Origin: Dermacentor variabilis
Lineage: Eukaryota > Arthropoda > Arachnida > Ixodida > Ixodidae
Assembly (NCBI RefSeq): GCF_050947875.1
Contig: NC_134569.1
Span: 21,489,631 to 21,553,630, forward strand
Direction: 5' to 3'
Length of the DNA: 64,000 nucleotides
The translations under genes and the position numbers were made by a program. A model generated the notes under the pieces. That model searched no databases. It was given only the letters and a program-made list of their open reading frames with translations, and was not told the origin of the DNA. This document shows positions 43,901 through 55,900 of this stretch, one piece after another; position 1 is the first letter of the stretch; each line of letters starts with the position of its first letter.

Positions 43901-46900
43901 TTATCTTCCCTCCTCATTATCCGTCCTGCCCATGCCCCATTTCTTTTTCTTGATTTCAACTAAGCTGTCCTTAACTCGCGTTTGTTCCCTCACCCAATCT
44001 GCTCTTTTCTTATCCCTTAACGTTACACCCATCATACTTCTTTCCATAGCTCGTTGCATCGTCCTCAATTTAAGTAGTACCCGCTTCGTAAGCATCCAGG
44101 TTTCTACCCCATACGTGAGTACTGGTAAGACACAGCTGTTATACACTTTTCTCTTGAGGGATAATGGCAACCTGCTGTTCATGATCTGAGAATGCCTGCC
44201 AAACGCACCCCAGCCCATTCGTATTCTTCTGATTATTTCAGTCTCATGATCAGGGTCCGCGGTCACTACCTATCCTAAGTAGATGTATTCCCTTACCACT
44301 TCCAGTGCCTCGCTACCTATCGTAAACTGCTGTTCTCTTCTGAAACAGTTAAACATTACTTTAGTTTTCTGCAGATTAATTTTTAGACCCACTCTTCTGC
44401 TTTGCCTCTCCAGGTCAGTGAGCATGCATTGCAATTGGTCCTCTGAGTTACTAAGCAAGGCAATATAATCAGCGAATCGCAAGTTAATAACGTATTCTCC
44501 ATTAACTCTTATCCCCAATTCTTCCCAATCCAGGTCTCTTAATACCTCCTGTAAACACGCTGTGAATAGCATTGGAGAGATCATATCTCCCTGCCTGACG
44601 CCTTTTTTTATTGGGATTGTGTTGCTTTCTTTATGGAGGACTACGGTGGCTGCGGAGCCGCTGTAGATATCTTTCAGTATTTTTACATACGGCTTGTCTA
44701 CACCCTGATTCCGTAATGCCTCCATGACTGCTGAGGTTTCGACTGAATCAAACGCTTTCTCGTAATCAATGAAAGCTATATATAAAGGTTGGTTATATTC
44801 CGCACATTTCTCTATCACCTGATTGATAGTGTGAATATGGTCTATTGTTGAGTAGCCTATACGAAATCCTGCCTTGTCCTTTGGTTGACAGAAGTCTAAG
44901 GTGTTCCTGATTCTATTTGCGATTACCTTAGTAAATACTTTGTAGGCAACGGACAGTAAGCTGATCGGTCTATAATTTTTCAAGTCTTTGGCGTCCCCTT
45001 TCTTATGGATTAGGATTATGTTAGCGTTCTTCCAAGATTTCGGTGTGCTCGAGGTCATGAGGCATTGCATATACAGGATGGCCAGTTTTTCTAGAACAAT
45101 CTGCTATTACCTGATCCTCTCCAGCTGCCTTCCCCATTTGCACAGCTCCCAAGGCTTTCTTTACTTCTTCCGGCGTTACCTGTGGGATTTCGAATTCCTC
45201 TAGATTATTCTCTCTTCCATTATCGTTGTGGGTGCCACTGGTACTGTATAAATCTCTATAGAACTCCTCAGCCACTTGAACAATCTCATCCATATTAGTA
45301 ATGATATTGCCCGCTTTGTCTCTTAACGCATACATCTGATTCTTGCCAATTCCTAGTTTCTTCTTCACTACTTTTAGGCTTCCTCCGTTCCTGAGAGCAT
45401 GTTCAATTCTATCCATATTATACTTCCTTATGTCAGCTGTCTTACACTTGTTGATTAACTTCGAAATTTCTGCCAGTTCTATTCTAGCTGTAGGGTTAGA
45501 GGCTTTCATACATTGGCGTTTCTTGATCAGATCATTCGTCTCCTAGCTGCGATAGCTTACTGGTATCCTGTCCAATGGAATTACCACTGACTTCTATTGC
45601 ACATTCCTTAATGATGCCCATAAGATTGTCGTTCATATCTTCAACACTAAGGTCCTCTTCCTGAGTTAAGACTGAATACCTGTTCTGTAGCTTGATCTGG
45701 AATTCTTCTATTTTCCCTCTTACCACTAACTCATTGATCGGCTTCTTATGTACCAGTTTCTTCCGTTCCCTCCTCAAGTCTATGCTAATTCGAGTTCTTA
45801 CCATCCTATGGTCACTGCAATGCACCTTGCCGAGCATGTCCACATCTTGTATGATGCCAGGGTTAGCGCAGAGTATAAAGTCTATTTCATTTCTAGTCTC
45901 GCCATTCGGGCTCCTCCACGTCCACTTTCAGCTATCCCGCTTGCGAAAGAAGGTATTTATTATCCGCATATTATTTCTGTTCTGCAAACTAGACTAATAA
46001 CTCTCTCCTGCTATTCCTAGAGCCTATGCCATATTCCCCCACTGACTTGTCTCCAGCCTGCTTCTTGCCTATCTTGGCACTGAAGTCGCCCATCAGCATA
46101 GTGTATCTTGTTTTGACTTTACCCATTGCCGATTCCACGTCTTCATAGAAGCTTTCGACTTCCTGGTCATCATGACTGGATGTAGGGGCGTAGACCTATA
46201 TGGCCTTCAATTTGTACCTCTTATTAAGTTTCACAACAAGACCTGCCACCCTCTCGTTAATGCTATAGAATTCCTGTATGTTACCAGCTATATTCTTATT
46301 AATCAAGAATCCGAATCCTAGTTCTCGTCTCTCCGCTAAGCCACGGTAGCATAGGACATGCCCGCTTTCGTTATATTGAGGTTTAACTACCACGAACTGA
46401 AAACATGTATATAGCTGCGCTCAAATTTCACATTAGGAAGTATTGTAATTGTCCATTACTTGGTTTTCCTTACAAAATAACTGCTACTAGTGCCACCACC
46501 TAGATCAACAGATTATGCTTTTGAAATTGTGATTCTGCATCTTACAATAGTTAGCTTGGTAAACCAGTAAAAATGCAGAGGGAAAATATAGTTGGAAACA
46601 CGACTATCAAAACTGCACGTCAGGTACCGACGATTTTGGCAGCATCTGCTTGGCTCTACACTCAGTGACAGGCCAAGAATAGTGTGGCTAGTTCCTCTCA
46701 AAAGGAACACATACGGATGTGTCACTGAGTCACTTCGGCTCATTCTCTTTCTCATTCCTCCTTGCAATCCATGGCCACATATTAGCCTTGCTCAGGTATT
46801 GCGGCTTTGTTTTGTTTACCCTGGCAGTGAAGTGGGGCACACCCAGCCTCCAATGGCATGTCTTATCAAAAGCATTGTGCACCTGTTCACGCTCTTCAGG

Positions 46901-49900
46901 AGATTGGAGGAAGTTTCCAAAATGAGAGGTAAAGATAATATCTTTCGAAATCGTTGTTCACAGTATGTGCATTCTTGTGTGTTTGTGCTGCAATCTCTCT
47001 TCATTATCCCCCCCCCCCTACATCTGCCGATTGTGGTTATTTATGAGTGTTTGGTGTGTGACATTGGCATGTTCATTGTTGCTAAACCACTGATAAGCCT
47101 GTTTATCATGCCTGTGTGATAATGAGATTACAATGTAAAGGGCTGTGAGTAGGCATACCTCACTTTTGTGCGAGTAGTCTCTCTTGTATTTCTGGTTTTT
47201 CACTGAGTATAGTGCATTGTTTAGCAATAAATATATTCATGACAGTGCAGTTGAAAGTTACTGAATCCCTAACTCAGAAATGCGAGTGCACATTATGAGT
47301 ATAAATGAAGGCATACACAAAGATACCGCTTTGGGCATAAAAATCAGAAACCAATGTTTGTGCTGTATTTTTTCTAATAACATGCAGCCTTTTTTTCTAC
47401 CAAAGTTTTCAGATTGTAATTTACCAGTCTAAACTAATGTAGTGTCCTTAGTAAATGATGCATGCTACACAGCGTCTGGGAAGTTTGCTCTTATGGCATC
47501 GTATGCTGTATAACAAATTTGATTTGGCAAGTGGCTTATAGTGTGATGTTAAAAAAAAGAAAATGGAAAAAAAAGAGGCAGAGCGAGAGAGAGGAAAAGG
47601 TAGTAAAAAAAAAAAGCAAGCTGGTAACACTTGTGGAGAGTGAGGCTCACCATGACACCCAGTGTTGGGAGCTTGTTGGCAGCAACATGGTTTCGAAAGA
47701 GCCGTGACACGTCTTCAATTTTGGCATTGGGCAAGTTGGGAAGGATCATCTGCGACAGAACAGTGGCAGCAGGAAAGACAGAACAGAGAATGCAGCAGCA
47801 AGGATAGACAGTAGAGAAGGATCTGTAACTGCGAGGAGAGTACACAGGTTGAAGGAGTCAGAGACAGCGTGACCAGAAAAGGAACAGATTCTATGTTCAT
47901 GTTCATTGATGATGGGTGTCAGGCTGTGATGACATGTTGGTGAGTGAACCTCAGGGAAAAGAGTGAATGTACGTGTTATAGATTCTAGCACATTGCTTGC
48001 TTCAGAAGAACTTGTTGGCCTAGCTAGTACTTGCTGCGAGACATAATTGAAAGTAAAATGACTCACTCAAACCGCAGACACGAAAGAAAACAATCATGAC
48101 AAACATGGGCAGCAGTTCCAACTTATGTATTTCAGGTACAGACCCGATATGTTTGCTTGCGCAGAAGGCATCAATCGCACCTGATGGGACAACAAGCAGG
48201 TCAAAGATTCTAATCTCAGAATCATACAGCTGTATTGACATACCACTAATATATGCACTGTTCAATTCTTTTATGTAATAAGCTTCTTTTTTTGATTAAT
48301 AGGTGTGATTCTTGGGTAGGAATTATTCTGAAGTGTTTACTTGAAATAAATCAGTTAGAAATGACGCTGGTGTTGTTGTGATTGCTTTCCTTCGTGTTTG
48401 TGGTTTGTGTGCATCCTTCTAACGGCAATTATGCCTAACTTTGCTCGCTATTTATTGTGTCCCAGTTTTGTTGCTCTTTCAATGTTTTACTCACTTTAGC
48501 AAACTTGCCTTTGTAATTGATTATTACTCCAAGATTTGTCAAGGTTCGCTGCCATGGCAAGTACCGCAGACTCATGACGAGCTGGGATTCACAGCTGGTT
48601 TTCTGAAGTAATATCACTCGCATGATATGCTTTCTTACTGCATTGCATAAACATTCATTTGTGTCATAGCTAGGGCACAGCTCTTCCTGTTTAAAGCTAA
48701 CTGCATAATAAAAAAAGTATGCAATGACTATAAAAATGTGATCTTAAAATAAAAAGGAAGATTATTATTTGATGCCAATACTACACATAAAAAAGTTATG
48801 AATACAAAAGTATGTTTGTAAATAATATAATGCAAACTTGAAAACTTGTATGGAAGCTGAGCTAAGCAGCACTTAATTGGGCTCTGTTAACATTATTATT
48901 CAACGAACAAAAAAAAATTTTTTGAGGTCAAAGGCCTATGAACAGGCTTCCCATTTTCTAGCATTTTTATAAATCTGAAGTGATAATCATATTCTTCTTC
49001 TTGTACTTGATATCTTGGTTACTCGGCAGAGCTTGTCTGCGCATAGTTGAATGAATTCGCTAGTTGCCGGATCAGAAAATATGTTTTCTGTGCAGTGATT
49101 ACAGCAGAGTGATTTCACACTAATTAGCAGCAATTAACCAAATACCTTCATCCTATAGCTTCATCTATTTTCTAGCCAGAAATATACCAGAACTTAACGA
49201 AAAGGCACATAATTTCTAAAGTAAGTGCTCACCAGAAAACAATGGTAAGCGTTCATGTACAATAAGGCACAGGAAGCATTTGAGGATGCAGAGTACTCTT
49301 TAAATATACTAAAATTATAATACACACAAAGCAGTGGAAGCATCACATTTACCCAACAACATTTAACTAAGTTTCTATTCACAAATGAATGCCGACTAGA
49401 TAGAAAGAATGTCTGTGCCAATGCAATCACTTAAAAACTTCAGTGTCATCTCTCAGTGCCTGCAAATCAAGTACATATCTATCATTATGAGGCTGCAGAT
49501 ATTTAGCCTAAAATTTGACATTTTGGCAGTAGCAATCGCCTTTTATTCGATGGGGGAGTTACAATCCTGAGGTTTCAAATGTTCCCCCATCACTCATTAC
49601 TCCAATAAACTCTTATGTGGGAGCCACAGCACACTGCACAATGCATGAATGCTTGGTGATAATTCTTAATGACAAAAAGCCATAATAGGATCAATATAGC
49701 TTGTTTTACATGATGCTACATCAAGTGGGAAAGTGCCATCTTGCTCTTTAAAATGTGTTTACCAGTCATTATAACGCTCCATAAGCAGAATCATCTACAG
49801 CCCCTCACTTAATAGTTTGCTGAGACTCTTATTTACCACAATGGTGAAACGTAACCATAGGTTCAATTGATACTTAAATTACTTGGTGTCATCACAAGTG

Positions 49901-52900
49901 AAGAAAGAAAGTAGCAAGGTAGCCTGCCTTTAGTGCTGTGGTACTGGGCTGTGGAGGCTACTGCACATGATGGTCTTATGATGCCTTCCAGAAGGCTACA
50001 TATGCAGCAGCCTGCCTATTTGATTCAATGAATATAAAAACGGTTTTCATATTTACGAATGCATAGTTAATGTGGAAACCATGCATGAAGGTACAGCCAT
50101 ATGTTGTCTTTTTAGCATAGTTATATTAGCAAATCATCACTTCACCTGAGAGGAAATGATGTCACCTGCTCTGATATAAAAATAGTCTTTGTTTAATCGT
50201 TGTTTGTTTTCCCCATCATACTAATTTTTTGGTGTTGCACAAAGTCGCAGCATAATTGTCCCATTTGATGAACATAGCTGCGTGCTTTACAAGGCTTTCA
50301 GCCTGCGGATTCGAATGATATACCTCAAAATGGCATAATAAGTGCTATTCTTAGCATATGCAATGCTACATGGTAGAACATCCTTTGTTTTGACTTGTAG
50401 TTCCCCAATAGAATGAACACTGCTGTTTGCCATAGCTAATGACCACTGAACCAAAGTGATACTGAAAAACCAGAGCCTCTTACGTTCTTCTCTCCCATTG
50501 GCGGAAGCACCACTGTCTTCTCCATCGTATGCATAACAATCTTCCAGAGTTCCTAAATGAAACAAAATTACATTATTAAGGACATTGGTGCTTCTATATG
50601 ACAGCTAAGTGTTAACTAGTGCTATCTAAAATGAAGTGTTACTATAACACTTGTACAAAAGTCTTACTATTTCTCTTAAAACCAAATTAGCTCAGGGGCA
50701 ACACTCATTAACTCCTTCATTGTATTCAGTAGCTTTCTATATTGAACTTTTGTTAGTTTTCAGTCCAGGCCCGTTAAGAGGTACAAGTACAGTAATTAAA
50801 TTCCATTCATGTACCAAATGCTTTCATTTCTGTCATTTTTTTTTCACCAGCTGCCTTTCTGCTACACTATCAGTTCTATAAGATTTAGGGGCATGGATTC
50901 TGTGAGAAAGCTGAGGCTTGCACGCTAATGCAGGCTTCAACTGCATTACAGTGTGTACATGTGCCCAGGATTCACAGACACTACGACTTCTTGCAGATTT
51001 TTTCTCCCCAAAGAACTTTTGGAGCCAACAATCGCACTGTCATGTCACTCGTTTTTTGTCATCGAAAACCTGCCAAGGGTCAGTTAATACTTTGAAGGAC
51101 ACTGTCTTTCTACAGTATCATGTTGGAGGCACTGAAGGTAAAGAGTTCGTTGCCTGTATCAACGCCATTAAATCACGTGAACAGTCAAAGTCTCAATGAA
51201 TCATGTCATTTGTCATTAATGCTTTTCCACTAAAGTTTCAGCTGCAGGTGTCAGGAGTACTCTGAGGTGCCCTGCACTCACCTTGAGCAAACGCTTGAGC
51301 ACGGTGCGCTCACAGACCTGAGCAAACATGGACAGCTTGCCATCGAGAATGTCCATGAGAGGATGCAGCACATGGTCTGCCTCGGCTGCTACCTCATTGC
51401 GCTGGGACGTTTGGTTCATGGAAACCTGGCCACTGCCTTTGACTCCTGCCAGAAGGGAGCTGAGCTCACCCATGCTTTGCTTGATGGTTGGCTCCAAGCT
51501 GCAGCAGTAGGATGTGTTGTCAAGTCTTGAGCCTTAGCAATACTTCAAAGCAGCGCATGCAATTGTGCTCAGTAAGGAACCAGAATTTCTGTTTATGGAG
51601 TGCTTACACAACAATCACTGAAATTATAACATCAATACTATTCAATATGGCCTTCTTATGTGTAACTCAGTGGCCTTGCACTGAACCTTGACAAGTGTAC
51701 AACTACTCTGGGAAAAGAATTTTTTGCACGAAATGCACAAATTTTGTTCAGTGCAGCTTAAACTGAAACAAATTTGAGGACATTGGAGGCCATGGGATCA
51801 AGTATGAGCAGTAGTGGCCTTGAATTGTCATGGAAGAGACACATTCTAGCTGTTGATAACCTTTGCATGTTCTGGAGAATAGTTTGATGCAATTTTATTA
51901 TAGTATTTATTTTGGATTAGCATTTTGAACACGTTCATTCTCGAAAACACCAACTCTTACTTTTCAAAAATTTCTTATTTTTCTAGCCCTGACACCTTTA
52001 TCAGGAGTTTTCACAATCATTAAATAACACAGCAGGAGTCCATCCCATTAAAACAGAAAGGTTCCATAATTACTCATAGGATGGCTTCTGCATGAAAGAG
52101 GAAAATTCAGTATTCTTCATAAAATTTCAAGTACTTTCAACAATAAGGATGTCATTTCTTTTTTGCACACTGGTGCTCTATGTGATTAGCAGACTACTTT
52201 CAGTGCACAACAAATGGCCCCATACTAAAATTTTCATGATTTCTCTCTAATAATCATTTGTAGCTTTCTTGTGGATGCTTGATTGGCATTTTATGGTAGA
52301 GTGAGCATCTCAATTTTCTTGTGGAGGAACCACTCCTTTCTTAAAAGAGACTACCAAGGTTTTTCTAGAAACAGTTAATCATGGAAGTTGCTTACAAGTT
52401 CCTGCTACAACCATATATGATAAGCAAAGTCTGCATCTAATGCGAAATTGATGTAGAAATTTGTTGAATGAATTAGAGTTGCTACATTTTTTATTCAGCT
52501 AAGGAAGAGCGTCACACAAGGGCATTGTTTACATTTATCCTGCTTTTAATACATGAAGATGTGATGAACTTATTGACCTTTGTGAAGCATTTTACTAACA
52601 ATTTGTCCAAAAAGGACCATTGCATTCACGCACACCTGCTTACAAGTGTGCTGCAATATGACCTAACTATTTGCAATGAAGACTACATTTATCAATGTGA
52701 TAGACTGTACATGCTTAATTATGTAAATGTTCTTTGCATATGCTAAATGAACCCTCCAAAACATGGTTGCAGGAGATGAGTACTGCCAGAACTAAAGCAA
52801 TGAATTAGAATAATTTATGGCTTCTTAACATCATCACCATCAGCCTATTTTATGTCCACTGCAGGACGAAAGCCTCTCCCTACGATCTCCAAGCACCCCT

Positions 52901-55900
52901 GTCCTGCATCAACCGATTCCAGCTAGCGCCTGCGAATATTTTAATTTCATCACCCCACCTAGTCTTCTGCCGTCCACGAGTACGCTCCCCTTCTCTTGGC
53001 ACTCATTCTGTAACCCCGATGGTGCACCAATTATCTAACCTATGCATTACATGACCTGCCAAGCTCCATTTCTTTCTCTTAATGTCAATTAGAATATCAG
53101 CTATCCCTGTTTGCTCTCTGATCCACACCGCTCACTTCCTGTCTCCTTAATGTTACACCTAACATTCTTCGTTTCATCACTCTTTGCGTGGTCCTTAATT
53201 TGCTTTCAAGCTTCTTTGTCAGTCTACAAGTTCGTGCCCCATATGTCAGTGCCGGTAGAATGCATTGATTGTACACCTTTCTTTTTATGGATAATGGTAA
53301 GTTTCCAGTCAGGATCTGACAATGTCTGCCAAATGTGCTCCAACCCATTTTTATTCTTCTGTAAATTTCCTTCTCATGATCAGGGTCCCCTGTTAGTAAT
53401 TGACCTAGGTAAACGCACAGACTCTAGAGGCTGACTAGCGATCCTGAACTCTTGTTCCCTTGCCCGGCTATTGATCATTATTTTTGTCTTCTGCATATTA
53501 ATCTACAACCCCACTCCTACACTCTGTCTGCTAAGGTCCTCAATCATTTGTTGTAACCCATCCCCAGTGTCACTCCACAAGACAATGCCATCTGCAAACT
53601 GAAGGTTGCTTAGATATTTGTTGTTGATCCTCCCTCCTAAGCCTTCCCATTTTAATAGCTTGAATACTTCTTCCAAGCATGCAGTGAACTGCACTGGAGA
53701 GATTGTGTCTCCTTCTCTGACCCCTTTCTTTATAGGTATCTTCCTACTTTCATTGTGGAGAATTAAGGTAGCTGTGGAATCTCTGTAGATGCTTTCCAAG
53801 ATATTTATGTAAGCGTCCTGTACTTCTTGATTATGTAATGCCTCTATGACTACTGGTATCTCTACTGAATCAAATGCCTTTTCATAATCTATGAAAGTCA
53901 TATAGAGAGGATGATTATACGCTGCTGATTTCTCGATTACCTGTTTGATGATGTGGATGTGATTCATTTTAGAGTATCCCTTCCTGAAACCTGCCTGCTC
54001 CCTTGGTTGACTAAAGTCCAATGTTGCCCTTATTCTATTGGAGATTATCCTGGTGAATATTTTACATAATACTGGAAATAAGCTTACGGGCCTATTATTT
54101 TTCAATTCTTTTTGACGTCTCCCTTTTTGTGCATTAGTATAATGTTAGTACTCTTCCATTTCTCTGGGACCCTTGAAGTCGACAGACAGTTAGTATAAAG
54201 GGCCTAGCCTAGTGAGCTAGCTTTTCAAGCATTATGTCTCCTCCATCTTTGATTAAATCGACTGGTAGTCTGTCTTCTCCTGCCACTTTTCCCTGTTTCA
54301 TGTCATGCAAGGCCCTTCTAACTTCATCGCTAGTTATAGAAGGAGCCTCTGTAACCTGTTCATTACTACTTCAAATGGAGGCATCGTGGCTGCTTTGGTT
54401 TCTGTGCAGCTCAGTATAGAATTCTTCTGCTGCTTTTACTATATCTTCGAGATTGCTGATGATGTTACCCTGCATATCTTTCAGTGCATATACCTTAATT
54501 TGTCCAGCGCCAAGTTTCTTTCTCACTGATTTCAGGCTGCGTCCATTTTTTTACTGCTTCCTCAGTCTTTCTCACATTATAATTTCGAATATTCCTTATT
54601 TTCTCCTTTTTAATTACTTTTGACAGTTCCGCGAATTCTATCTGATCTCTTGAGTTGGACACTTTCAATCTTTGCCGTTTCTTTATTAGGTCCTTTGTTA
54701 CTTCGGAGAGCTTACCTCCTGGTTGCCTTGGTGCCTTACCTTCCACTTCAACTGCTGCTTCTGAAGGCAGCCTAGTTACGGTTTCATTCATTGCCTCTAT
54801 GTCATCATCATCATCTCTCTTTTCTAAGGCTACATATTTGTTTGCAAGTACCAGCCTGAATTTGTCTGCTTTTACCCTTACTGCATCTAGGTTTGCCTGT
54901 TTCTTCTTGACCAATTTTGCTCTTTCTCTCTTCAAATTGAGGTGAATCTAGCCCTCACTAACTTATGATCACTTCTTAAGAGGAAGCTTTAGCTTGGGTG
55001 CTCCTATCTATATACATTGTTAGGATCGGCCTGCAGCTATTTCAGCCCGCTGCATGTGTTCCGATCCAACCGGGACGGTGGTGCACTTCAGAGAACTGCG
55101 GATAACCGGCAGCCACGTGGCGAGGGGTCAGCTCAGGGGCATTCTAGAGGGGAGGTAATTGGTGGAACCTCCCCATGCACTTTTCGAGACACCAGACGAT
55201 GTGCTACCCGGGCACGCCACCCGGGACAGCTCCGAGTTCAACGAAGCAGGCTTTGTGTGCAACACGACAACGCCGCCCTGTTCTGCTATGAGTGGGGGAG
55301 TTGCCGCGGGAATGCATACGAGGGCTCCTTCCCACGCGCTGACCAAGACGCAAGACAATGTGCTACCCAGGCGCGCTACCCAGGACGGCTCAGAGTTCTA
55401 CGAAACCCCTCTGACGTTGGCTCCGGACCATTGCACCTATGTGTGTGTGTGTGTGTGCGTGTGTGTGAGCCCTCCTCCTCCTCCAAGTCGAGAGCCCGCC
55501 TCCTCCAAAAGAGCGGGTCATCTACAATGACGTCGAACTATGACGTCGAGCGGAGTGCTTATAAGCAGTGATTGTCGGCTGCTAGTGGGTGCTCGTTGTC
55601 GTGCTCGAAATGTACTCGTGAGCTATGTGCTCGTTTTGCTGTATGGTTCGTCTTGCGGGCTCCATTTGGGAGTCACACTAGACTGTCGATGTATCTCATG
55701 TTCAACTGTAAATAACATGTAAATAAATCCTGCTCGCCTAAGTCCCGACGAAGAGTCAAGCTCCTTCCTACAGCTACGACTGCCAAATCTTACATCTGGT
55801 TGGCAGCGGTGAGATCAGCCTACAGCTCTTAGATCGTCCGACAACTCTAACAAATGGTGGCAGCGGTGAGATCATCCGACGAATCCTACAACATGTAAAA

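Noticed and set aside
48481..48545. Extra unc-13 exon candidate with AG and GTGAGT borders
   Set aside because: It encodes no Unc-13-like sequence, and the neighbouring exons already join in phase 0.
50287..50565. 92-codon minus-strand ORF as an unc-13 exon in its own frame
   Set aside because: It overlaps the real exon 50484-50552 but in the wrong frame. The frame giving [13 protein letters not shown] matches Unc-13 and fits splice phases.
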